This document shows positions 37,753 to 44,954 of a stretch of DNA of 64,000 nt, piece by piece; the stretch's first letter is position 1; the number at the start of each line of letters is the position of its first letter. Origin of the DNA: an uncultured Trueperaceae bacterium (GTDB lineage: Bacteria; Deinococcota; Deinococci; Deinococcales; Trueperaceae); assembly GCA_913057685.1 (NCBI GenBank), contig CAJXOA010000006.1, forward strand, positions 21,425 to 85,424, read 5' to 3'. The translations under genes were made by a program, and so were the position numbers. A model generated the notes under the pieces. The model did no database searches and was not told where the DNA came from. It was given only the letters and a program-made list of their open reading frames with translations.

Positions 37753-40293
37753 TCACCCCGACGCCCAGCGGACGCCGACGTCCCACGGGGAGACGAGGTC
37801 CTCGTGCACCGGGTACACCCGCACGCCGAAGGCGAGGCGGCCACTAAGGTCCGGTGCGAAGCACGCACCGTACACGACGCTGCCGTCGGTGTTGCGGCTG
37901 CGCGGCTCCATCGCGACGACGTGCAGCGCCTCGGACAGGTCGTCGGCGTCGGGCCCGTAGACGACCTCGACGCGCATGTCGACGTCCTCCAGGCTGCGGG
38001 CGTGCAGGACCGCCTCGACCTCCACCTCGTCGCCGATCCGCCGGACCGCATCGTGCGGCGCGTCGGCGGCGAGGAACACGTCGCTCCAGCCCGCCTCGAC
38101 CCGCTCCCGCCAGGCCGCCAGCTCCCGGGCACGCCGGTGGTCGTCCGCCGCCATGCGCGCGTCGCGCTCGCTGGCGGGGCGGTAGGCGGCCTCGACGTAG
38201 TCGCGCACCATCCGCCCGGCGTTGAACGCCGGCGTGACGCTGGCCATCGCGTCCGCGGCGCGCGCCATCCAGGCGCGCGGCACGCCGGCGTCGTCGCGGT
38301 CGTAGTAGGCGGGCACCACCTCGCGTTCGAGCAGGTCGTACAGCGCGTCGGCGTCCGCCGCATCCACCCGGTCGTCCTCACCGTACGCCGCGCCGTTCGC
38401 GATCGCCCACCCGTTGCGGCCGTCGTACCCCTCGGGCCACCAGCCGTCGAGGATCGAGAGGTTCAGCACGCCGTTCATCGCCGCCTTCTGGCCCGACGTG
38501 CCCGACGCCTCCAGCGGCCGCCGGGGGGTGTTGAGCCAGACGTCCACGCCGCGCGTCAACGCCCGCCCGAGCGCCATGTCGTAGTCCTCGGCGAACAGGA
38601 TGCGGCCCGCGAAGCGCGGGTCGCGCGACAGGGCGTCGATCCGCTCGATCAGCGCCTGGCCGGGCCCGTCGGCCGGGTGCGCCTTCCCGGAGAACACCAA
38701 CTGCACGGGGCGGTCGGGGTCGGCGAGGATCGATTCGAGGCGGTCGAGGTCGTGGAAGATCAGGGTCGCGCGTTTGTACGTCGCGAAGCGCCGCGCGAAC
38801 CCGATCGTGAGGACGTCGGGATCGAACAACGCGTCGCTGTCGTGCTGCGCGGTCGGGGTGGCCGCCTGCCGCACGAGCTGCGCGCGGAGCCTGCGCCGCA
38901 ACAGCCGCACCGACCGCGCCTTCATCTCCCGCCGGACCGCCCACAGGGCCGCCGGATCGACGTCGCGGAGCGGCGCGAACACGGTCTCGTCGTCGAGCCG
39001 GTCGCGCCAGTCGCTGGCCAGCGTCGCGTCGTGCAGCCGCTGGATCTCCGGAGCGATCCAGGTGCGCGCGTGCACGCCGTTCGTGACGTGGCCGATCGGG
39101 ACGTCGCCGGTCGGCACGTCGGGCCACAGGTCCGACCAGATGCGTCGGCTCGTGTGCCCGTGGAGTTCCGCGACGCCGTTGCGGAACGAACTGAAGCGGA
39201 GCGCGAGGGCGGTCATGCTGAAGACCGGCCCCCACCCGTGGTCGGCGCGCCCGAGCTCGTGGAAGTCGTGCTGCCGGAGGCCCAACGCCCCCCACCACCC
39301 GCCGAACGCCTGGTTGACGAGGTCGAACGCGAACGCGTCGTTGCCCGCCGCGACCGGCGTGTGGACCGTGAAGGCGGTGCTGGCGACGACCCGCTCGCGG
39401 GCGGTGGCGAACGACGCGCCGGCCTCGACGAGCTCCCGCGCCCGCTCGAGCGGCATGAAGGCGCTGTGGCCCTCGTTCATGTGCCACGAGGTCGGCGCGA
39501 TCCCGAGGGCGCGCAACATCCGCACCCCGCCGATCCCCAGGATCATCTCGTGCGCGATGCGGGTCTGCTGGTCGCCGCCGTACAGCCGTCGGAGCAGCTC
39601 GCGGTCGTCGGGGTCGTTCCCGTCGTGATCGACGTCCAGCAGGTACACCGGGACGCGCCCGACGTCCAGGCGCCAGGCGCGGATCGCCCACGGCCGCCCG
39701 AACGCCTCGACGTGCACCTCCGCGACGGCGCCGTCGGGCGTCGTCGCGGGGGCGAAGCCGAGGTCCTCGGGGTCGAGGCGGCGGTAGACGGCCTCCTGCG
39801 TGCCGTCGGCGGCGATGCGTTGATGGAAGTACCCCTCGGGGTACCAGAGGCCGACCCCGACGAGCGGCACCCCGAGGTCGCTGGCGGCCTTCGTGTGGTC
39901 GCCCGCGAGGACGCCCAGCCCCCCGGAGTACAGCGCCACCGCTTCGCTCCAGCCGTACTCCGCACAGAAGTACGCGTACGTCTCCCCCGCCGCGCGGGCG
40001 TCGTCGTAGGCGCTGGGGCGAGTCAGGTAGCGGCGGAACGCCGCGTCGGCGTCCGCGACGCGCGCGACGAACGTCGCGTCCTCCGCCGCCTCGTCCAGGC
40101 GGGCTTGCGGCACGTCGCGCAGCACCCGGACCGGCGTGTGGCCGGACGCCTCCCACACCTCCGGGGCGAGGTCGCGGAACAACGCGCGGACCTCCGGCGT
40201 CCACGTCCAGTAGAGGTTGTGCGCCAGGTCGCGCAGCGGCGCGAGCGGTTCGGGTAGGTGCGGCAACACGGTCAAGCGACCGAGGATGTGCAT
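37753..40293 (-). CDS. glgP: Alpha-glucan (glycogen/maltodextrin) phosphorylase
   Basis: PLP enzyme releasing glucose-1-phosphate from alpha-1,4-glucans. I start at ATG 40293 (GGAAGGA seven nt upstream), giving 846 residues. It is of the Thermus/Thermotoga type with an N-terminal DUF3417 domain: NLYWTWTPEVRALF near residue 29, then AYFCAEYGWSEAVALYSGGLGVLAGDH. Other signatures: NEGHSAFMPLERAR, HVTNGVHARTWIAPE, FARRFATYKRATLIF, and the PLP region EASGTSGQKAAMNGVLNLS. A C-terminal beta domain (about 750-846) is usual in this subgroup. Its promoter faces that of the next plus-strand gene. Confidence 0.95.
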   Translation of the reverse strand: MHILGRLTVLPHLPEPLAPLRDLAHNLYWTWTPEVRALFRDLAPEVWEASGHTPVRVLRDVPQARLDEAAEDATFVARVADADAAFRRYLTRPSAYDDARAAGETYAYFCAEYGWSEAVALYSGGLGVLAGDHTKAASDLGVPLVGVGLWYPEGYFHQRIAADGTQEAVYRRLDPEDLGFAPATTPDGAVAEVHVEAFGRPWAIRAWRLDVGRVPVYLLDVDHDGNDPDDRELLRRLYGGDQQTRIAHEMILGIGGVRMLRALGIAPTSWHMNEGHSAFMPLERARELVEAGASFATARERVVASTAFTVHTPVAAGNDAFAFDLVNQAFGGWWGALGLRQHDFHELGRADHGWGPVFSMTALALRFSSFRNGVAELHGHTSRRIWSDLWPDVPTGDVPIGHVTNGVHARTWIAPEIQRLHDATLASDWRDRLDDETVFAPLRDVDPAALWAVRREMKARSVRLLRRRLRAQLVRQAATPTAQHDSDALFDPDVLTIGFARRFATYKRATLIFHDLDRLESILADPDRPVQLVFSGKAHPADGPGQALIERIDALSRDPRFAGRILFAEDYDMALGRALTRGVDVWLNTPRRPLEASGTSGQKAAMNGVLNLSILDGWWPEGYDGRNGWAIANGAAYGEDDRVDAADADALYDLLEREVVPAYYDRDDAGVPRAWMARAADAMASVTPAFNAGRMVRDYVEAAYRPASERDARMAADDHRRARELAAWRERVEAGWSDVFLAADAPHDAVRRIGDEVEVEAVLHARSLEDVDMRVEVVYGPDADDLSEALHVVAMEPRSRNTDGSVVYGACFAPDLSGRLAFGVRVYPVHEDLVSPWDVGVRWASG

Positions 40294-40340
40294 GAACACG
40301 TCCTTCCCGGTGCGCGGCCGAGACCGCGCGGCCGGGGCGG

Positions 40341-40349
40341 AGTGTACCA
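40341..40349 (-). promoter_or_regulatory. Extended -10 promoter of glgP
   Basis: Minus strand TGG-TACACT (hexamer 40341-40346), start near 40334 and a 5' leader of about 41 nt. Confidence 0.55.
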
Positions 40350-40376
40350 CCGGCCCCGTCCCTCCCCCCGGTCCCG

Positions 40377-40385
40377 TGCGAGGCT
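40377..40385 (+). promoter_or_regulatory. Weak leaderless extended -10 of the secreted protein gene
   Basis: TGC-GAGGCT, 6 nt before ATG 40392; it differs from the consensus at the first hexamer base. Confidence 0.35.
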
Positions 40386-40391
40386 GGCGGC

Positions 40392-41564
40392 ATGCTGCCC
40401 CGCCGTCGTTCGCGCACCCCGCGCGCCGTGCGCCGCGTCGCGCCCGCCCTCGCGACGCTCGGCGTCGCGGCGTCCCTTGCGTTCGCCCAGGCGCCCACGC
40501 CGGCCGCCGGCCCCACCGCGACGGTGGAGGTCGCGGCGTCCGCCGGGACGGCGGACGCCCCCTCCCCCGGCGCCGCCGTCCGGGTCGGCGTGGACGGGGT
40601 GCGCGCCGGCGACGCCCACCTCACCCTCGCCGCCGTCGCCGGCGCGCGGATCGACGGCGCGCGGGTCGGCGGGGACGTCGCCGCCCGCACCACCCGCACG
40701 CTCGGCCCGCTCGGGACCGGCGTCCTCGAGGGCGGCGTCGCGGTGCGGTCCGGGGTGGGACCGGACGCACCGCCGTTCGCGTGGGCGGCGGCGGCGACGG
40801 CGCGCGGGAACCTCGGGCCGGTCGCGGGACGCTTCACCGTCGCGCACCGGGGCGGGCCGGCGCACGCCCTGGAGGGGGCGTGGGCGGCCGGCCCGACCGG
40901 CACGGCGCGCGGCGCGACGCTGGGGACGGTGCCGGGCACGGCGCCCGGCTCGATGGGGCCGGCCGAAGCGCCGCTCGCGCGCGGCGTGCGGGCCGGCGAC
41001 GACCTCACCACCGTCGCGCTGCACGCCGACGCTCGCCTCCCCGACGGCGTCGTCCTGGCGGTCGGGGGCGCGCGCGAGGTCGGGACCGCGGGGCGCGCGT
41101 GGGCGGGCGACGTCGGCGTCCGCCTCCGCCGCGCCGTCCGGCGCGACGTCGACCTGCGCGTCGCCTGGCAGGGACGGTGGGAACCCCCGACGGCGGGCGC
41201 CGACCCGCTCCGGGCGACGGGGATCGGGGTCGGCGTGACGCAACGCCCCCGCCGGGCGCCGGAACGCACGCTCCGCGCCTGGCTGGACGTCGCGCAGGAC
41301 GGTGGTCCGCGCCTCACCCCCGGCGTCGATGCGGCGTGGGCGGGCGACGTCGCTGCGGGACGGGCCTCGGTCCGCTTGCAGGCGCGCCCGGGCGGGCCGC
41401 TCCCGACGCCGTGGCGGGCGACGGTCGCCTGGCGCACCGAGCGGGGGGCGGCGACGTGGACGGTGTGGGCGGACCTCGCCGCCGCCGCGGACGCCGCCAC
41501 GGTCCGCCTGGCGGTCGCTCGGGCGGCGCCGTGGTCGACGTTCGGGCGTGCGATGCCGCGGTGA
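40392..41564 (+). CDS. Secreted Ala/Gly-rich protein, possible beta-barrel
   Basis: 390 residues with a signal peptide: basic start RRRSRTPRAVRRV, hydrophobic APALATLGVAASLAFAQ, cleavage after AFAQA. The mature chain (about residue 34 on) is built of alternating short beta-like segments with turns, such as VRVGVDGVRAGDAHLTLAAVAGARI, GVLEGGVAVRSGVG and VALHADARLPDGVVLAVGGAREVG. The last residues TVRLAVARAAPW, then STFGRAMPR, lack a terminal Phe/Trp. I see no cysteine, no catalytic motif and no family I can name. An outer-membrane beta-barrel is an inference from strand periodicity. The codon usage matches the neighbours. Confidence 0.62.
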   Translation: MLPRRRSRTPRAVRRVAPALATLGVAASLAFAQAPTPAAGPTATVEVAASAGTADAPSPGAAVRVGVDGVRAGDAHLTLAAVAGARIDGARVGGDVAARTTRTLGPLGTGVLEGGVAVRSGVGPDAPPFAWAAAATARGNLGPVAGRFTVAHRGGPAHALEGAWAAGPTGTARGATLGTVPGTAPGSMGPAEAPLARGVRAGDDLTTVALHADARLPDGVVLAVGGAREVGTAGRAWAGDVGVRLRRAVRRDVDLRVAWQGRWEPPTAGADPLRATGIGVGVTQRPRRAPERTLRAWLDVAQDGGPRLTPGVDAAWAGDVAAGRASVRLQARPGGPLPTPWRATVAWRTERGAATWTVWADLAAAADAATVRLAVARAAPWSTFGRAMPR

Positions 41565-41570
41565 TATCGT
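41565..41570 (+). promoter_or_regulatory. Leaderless -10 box of the metallophosphoesterase gene
   Basis: TATCGT, 5 nt before GTG 41576, one base past the upstream stop. Confidence 0.5.
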
Positions 41571-41575
41571 CGCGT

Positions 41576-42340
41576 GTGCGGTACCTGGTGTTCGGTGACG
41601 TGCACGGCAACCTCGCGGCGCTCGACGCGGTCCTCGCGGACGCGGACGCGCGCGGGTACGACGCCGTCGCGTTCCTCGGGGACGCCGTCGGGTACGCCCC
41701 CGACGCCGGCGCCGTCGTGCGGCGCTTGATCGACCTCGATCCCGCCGTCGCGGTCGCCGGCAACCACGACGTCGACCTGCTCGCCCTCCACGACGACGTC
41801 CCCCTCGAGGCGGCCCTGGACGCCGACGCCCGGGAGGTGCTCCGGCGGCAGGCCGCCACCCTGGACGACGAGGCGATCGCCTGGTTGCGGGCCCGCCCGC
41901 GGCACTGGGTCGGGTCGGCGTTCGAGGCGCACCACGGGGCGCCCGGCGACCCGTGGCGGTACCTCACCGACCTCGCGACCGCCGACGCGTCGCTCGACGC
42001 CCTCTGCACGCCCCTCGCCGTCGTCGGGCACACGCACGTGCCCTGCGCCCTGCTGTTCGTCGACCGTCCCGACGGCGGGCGCACCGGACGCGTCGTGCCG
42101 CTGGAGGGCGATCCCGCCCCGTACGACGTGCCCGCCCACGCCCGCGGCTTCTTCAACCCCGGCTCGGTCGGGCAGCCCCGCGACGGCGACCCGCGGGCCG
42201 CCTACGGCCTGCTGGAGGTCGGGCCGCCCCACCGCCTGCAGGTGGTCCGCGTCCCGTACGACGTCGCGGTTCCGCGCGCCGCGATTCGGGCAGCGGGCTA
42301 CCCCGACCGCTTCGGTGCGCGCCTGGAGGTCGGCCGGTGA
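41576..42340 (+). CDS. YfcE/MJ0936-type metallophosphoesterase
   Basis: 254 residues from GTG 41576. Calcineurin-like motifs: FGDVHGNLAALDAVL (6-20), LGDAVGYAPDAGAVVRRL (38-55), VAGNHDVDLLAL (60-71), VVGHTHVP (about 148) and FNPGSVGQPRDGDPRAAY, which is typical of the family. Probably a phosphodiesterase or phosphatase of small substrates. It is translationally coupled to holB (GTGA overlap). Substrate unknown. Confidence 0.88.
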   Translation: MRYLVFGDVHGNLAALDAVLADADARGYDAVAFLGDAVGYAPDAGAVVRRLIDLDPAVAVAGNHDVDLLALHDDVPLEAALDADAREVLRRQAATLDDEAIAWLRARPRHWVGSAFEAHHGAPGDPWRYLTDLATADASLDALCTPLAVVGHTHVPCALLFVDRPDGGRTGRVVPLEGDPAPYDVPAHARGFFNPGSVGQPRDGDPRAAYGLLEVGPPHRLQVVRVPYDVAVPRAAIRAAGYPDRFGARLEVGR

Positions 42341-43311
42341 GCGACGCGGGTCCCCCCGACGACCGCCCGGAGGGGCCGGACGTCGCGACGGAGATCGAGG
42401 GGCACGCCGACGTCCTCGCCTACCTGCGGGAGGCGGACGGGCACGCCTTCGCGTTCGTCGGTCCCTCGCGCATCGGTCGGCGCACGGTCGCGCTCTGGTG
42501 GGCGCGCTGGGCGACGTGCGAAACGGTCCGCGCACAGGGCGGGGACACCCCCTGCGGGCGCTGCGAGAGCTGCCGCCTGCACGCCGCAGGACGCCACCCC
42601 GACGTCGCGGTCAAGGCGCCGGCGACGGAAACGAAGCGGGGGCGGGCGGCGCTCGCGCCGATGCTGCGCATCGACCAGTTGGTGCCCCGCGACGGACCGT
42701 CCGCCGACCCCGACCCGTTGGCGACGCGCATCCGCGCCCGCCCCCGGTTCGGCACCTCGTTCGCGATCCTCGACGGGGCGGAGACCCTCAACGAGGCGGC
42801 CGGCAACGCCTTCCTGAAGCTCCTCGAGGAGCCGCCGTCGTGGGCGAAGATCGTGCTGATCGCGCCGAGCGTCGGGGCGTTGCTGCCGACCCTCGCGTCG
42901 CGCTGCACGCCGGTCCGTTTCGCGGCGCCCCCCACCCACGCGGCCGCCGGGGACGCCCCCCACCCGGCGCTGCGGACCGGGCAGCTCGGCTGGTTGCGCA
43001 GCGACGCCGCCGACCCCGAGGGCGCCGCCGTGCTGCGCGACGCCGCCGACGCGGTCGTCGCGGCGCTCCCGGGCCCGCTCGACGGCGCCCTGACGGCGAC
43101 GCGCGCGTGGCTGGACGTCAAGCGCGAGCGGGCGCCGGGCGACGCCGACGCGTGGCTCCTCGAGGCACTCCGGCGGGACGCGCCCGCGGCGTACCCCGCC
43201 GCCCTCGCCGCGGTCCGTGACGCGGACGACGCCGCCCGCGCGTACGTCGGCGCCGACGTGGTCGCAGCGACCCTCGCCCTGCGCCTGCGCGCCGCGGTCG
43301 GCGCAGCCTGA
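42337..43311 (+). CDS. holB: DNA polymerase III delta' subunit
   Basis: Clamp-loader subunit, 324 residues from GTG 42337. The AAA+ domain has a degenerate P-loop GPSRIGRRT (42-50, no Lys), normal for the non-ATPase delta'. A zinc module is given by Cys61, Cys73, Cys76 and Cys79 (TPCGRCESC). RFGTSFAILDGAETLNEAAGNAFLKLLEEPP and ASRCTPVRF complete the signature. The C-terminal collar domain is Ala-rich. A Lys/Glu insertion lies near 95-105. It could be mistaken for DnaX, but length and P-loop support delta'. Confidence 0.9.
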   Translation: MSDAGPPDDRPEGPDVATEIEGHADVLAYLREADGHAFAFVGPSRIGRRTVALWWARWATCETVRAQGGDTPCGRCESCRLHAAGRHPDVAVKAPATETKRGRAALAPMLRIDQLVPRDGPSADPDPLATRIRARPRFGTSFAILDGAETLNEAAGNAFLKLLEEPPSWAKIVLIAPSVGALLPTLASRCTPVRFAAPPTHAAAGDAPHPALRTGQLGWLRSDAADPEGAAVLRDAADAVVAALPGPLDGALTATRAWLDVKRERAPGDADAWLLEALRRDAPAAYPAALAAVRDADDAARAYVGADVVAATLALRLRAAVGAA

Positions 43312-43338
43312 CGCGCCGAGCGCCGGCCCGCCGGGGCG

Positions 43339-44145
43339 TCAGCGCTTGTGGGGGCGCTCCAGTTGCTCGGCGGGGACGCCCTCGAGGTACCCGTCGGCGG
43401 TCTTCAGGTCGGCGGTGCCGCGCAACGGATCGAGCTTGACGACCTTCCCGCACGCCCCCGTCTCGGTGTGGCAGGCCTTGCCCCCCCGTTTCGGGAGCCG
43501 CCCGAGCAACTCCTTGTAGGTGGGGTGCTCGAACTGCAGGCAGCACATCAGGCGCCCGCACGGGCCGCTGATCTTCTCGGGGTTCAACGGCAGCTGTTGG
43601 TCGCGCGCCATGCGGATGGACACCGAGTTGAAGCTCTGCATCCACGTCGACGAGCACGAGCCCGTCCCGCACGCCCCGAGCGTCCCCAGGATCCGCGACT
43701 CGTCGCGCGGCCCGACGTTCACGAACTCCACCCGCGCGCTGGTGTGGCGGGCGAGCTCCTGCGTCAGGGTGCGCAGGGCGGGGTGCTTCTCCGCGGTGTA
43801 GTGCACCACCAACGCCGCTTCGTCGAGGGTGAACTCGAGCGACACGATCTTCAGCCGCACCCCCTCCTGCCGCGCGCGGGCGCGCACCAGCCAGGTGAGG
43901 TCCTCCGCCTTCTGCGCGAGGCGTTGCGCCTTCGCCAAGTCCTCGTCGTGCGCCGCGCGCAGGACCTCCCCCGCGGCCCGCTCCCGCGCGCGCGGTTCGG
44001 TCCGGACGGTCCCGACCTCCACCCCGCGACGGCTGCGGACGACGCAGCGCGCACCGACCGGGGGGACGGCGTCCGCGACGCCGGTCGCCTCCATCCAGTG
44101 GACCTTCGGTCCGTTGTCGAAACGCACGCCGATGCAGTCGGGCAC
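43339..44145 (-). CDS. ricT: PSP1-domain protein, RicT/YaaT family
   Basis: 268 residues from GTG 44145, with GGAGGT 6 nt upstream. PSP1 C-terminal domain features: GVRFDNGPKVHWMEA (6-20), VVRSRRGVEVGTV, the Cys cluster CGTGSCSSTWMQSFNSVSIRMA, KISGPCGRLMCCLQFEHPTYKEL and the end GYLEGVPAEQLERP. The Bacillus homologue YaaT/RicT binds RicA/RicF and Fe-S clusters and affects RNase Y activity; in Bacillus it also neighbours holB, as here on the opposite strand. No ricA/ricF seen. Confidence 0.92.
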   Translation of the reverse strand: MPDCIGVRFDNGPKVHWMEATGVADAVPPVGARCVVRSRRGVEVGTVRTEPRARERAAGEVLRAAHDEDLAKAQRLAQKAEDLTWLVRARARQEGVRLKIVSLEFTLDEAALVVHYTAEKHPALRTLTQELARHTSARVEFVNVGPRDESRILGTLGACGTGSCSSTWMQSFNSVSIRMARDQQLPLNPEKISGPCGRLMCCLQFEHPTYKELLGRLPKRGGKACHTETGACGKVVKLDPLRGTADLKTADGYLEGVPAEQLERPHKR

Positions 44146-44163
44146 GGGGCACCTCCGCCGCAC

Positions 44164-44169
44164 AGGCTA
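44164..44169 (-). promoter_or_regulatory. -10 box of ricT
   Basis: TAGCCT on the minus strand; start near 44157, leader about 12 nt holding the GGAGGT ribosome site. Confidence 0.5.
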
Positions 44170-44210
44170 TCGCGCCGGACCCGCCGACGTCACCACCCCC
44201 GCCCCATCCG

Positions 44211-44260
44211 GCACCCGCACCCGCACGCACCCGCACGCACCCACACGCACCCACACGCAC
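44211..44260 (+). repeat. Tandem 10-bp repeat between rnhB and ricT
   Basis: Four exact-length copies of CC(G/A)CACGCAC (44221-44260) preceded by a degenerate unit (44211-44220). Flanked by two copies of GACGTCA (44186-44192 and 44266-44272). Noncoding; no match to a known site recognised. Confidence 0.75.
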
Positions 44261-44269
44261 CCCCCGACG

Positions 44270-44896
44270 TCAGCGCGCCGCGGACGCCTCAGCGACCGGC
44301 GCGAAGCGGCGGCGGTGGGCGTCGCACGGGCCCTCCCGCCGTAACGCCCGAAGGTGGTCGGCGACGCCGTACCCCTTGTGCCGCGCGAAGCCGTACGCCG
44401 GCCAGCGGGCGTCGGCGACGTCCGCCATCCAGCGGTCGCGTTCGGTCTTCGCCAGGATGCTGGCGGCGGCCGCCTGCACGCTGGTCGCGTCGGCGCGAGG
44501 GGGCGCCAGCACCGTCCACGGTCCCGGCAACGTCAGGTGGTCGGTCACCACCCCCGCCGGACGCACCGGGAAGGCGGCGAGCGCCCGCCGGGCCGCCAAC
44601 CGGGTGGCGTCCGGCACCCCCAACGCGTCGACCTCCCCGGCGTCCGCGACGCCGACCCCCCAGCGGAGCGCCGTCGCGCGGATCGCCTCCGCCCACGCCG
44701 CGCGGCGCCCGGCGGACACGGTCTTGCTGTCGCGGTAGGGGTGCGGACCGTACGGCAGGACGACGGCGGCCGCCACGATGGGCCCGGCCAACGCCCCGCG
44801 GCCCGCCTCGTCGATGCCGGCGACCGTCCCGTAGCCCGCCCGCCACAAGCGCCGCTCGAACGCCCAGCCGGGCGCCCCGGCGTCGCTCCCGCTCAT
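44270..44896 (-). CDS. rnhB: Ribonuclease HII
   Basis: Removes ribonucleotides from RNA/DNA hybrids, 208 residues. The acidic catalytic motif VAGIDEAGRGALAGPIVAAAVVL (about 19-41, read in parts) supplies Asp and Glu. YRDSKTVSAGRRA, ASILAKTERDRWMADV and the C-terminal YGFARHKGYGVADHLRAL follow. Residues 1-15 are a short extension. Leaderless start (TGC-TACCCT 7 nt upstream). It is divergent from the VWA gene with promoters 33 bp apart. Confidence 0.95.
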   Translation of the reverse strand: MSGSDAGAPGWAFERRLWRAGYGTVAGIDEAGRGALAGPIVAAAVVLPYGPHPYRDSKTVSAGRRAAWAEAIRATALRWGVGVADAGEVDALGVPDATRLAARRALAAFPVRPAGVVTDHLTLPGPWTVLAPPRADATSVQAAAASILAKTERDRWMADVADARWPAYGFARHKGYGVADHLRALRREGPCDAHRRRFAPVAEASAAR

Positions 44897-44903
44897 GCGC
44901 CGC

Positions 44904-44912
44904 AGGGTAGCA
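44904..44912 (-). promoter_or_regulatory. Leaderless extended -10 box of rnhB
   Basis: Minus strand TGC-TACCCT (hexamer 44904-44909), 7 nt before ATG 44896. Confidence 0.62.
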
Positions 44913-44939
44913 CCGCCTCCGAGCCGGCCGGCAGGGCGT

Positions 44940-44948
44940 TGCTAGCAT
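44940..44948 (+). promoter_or_regulatory. Leaderless extended -10 box of the VWA gene
   Basis: TGC-TAGCAT (hexamer 44943-44948), 6 nt before GTG 44955. Confidence 0.62.
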
Positions 44949-44954
44949 GCGGGC

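Noticed and set aside
42337..43311. Broken P-loop in the clamp-loader gene as a pseudogene sign
   Set aside because: Delta' subunits normally lack a functional Walker A; the frame is intact.
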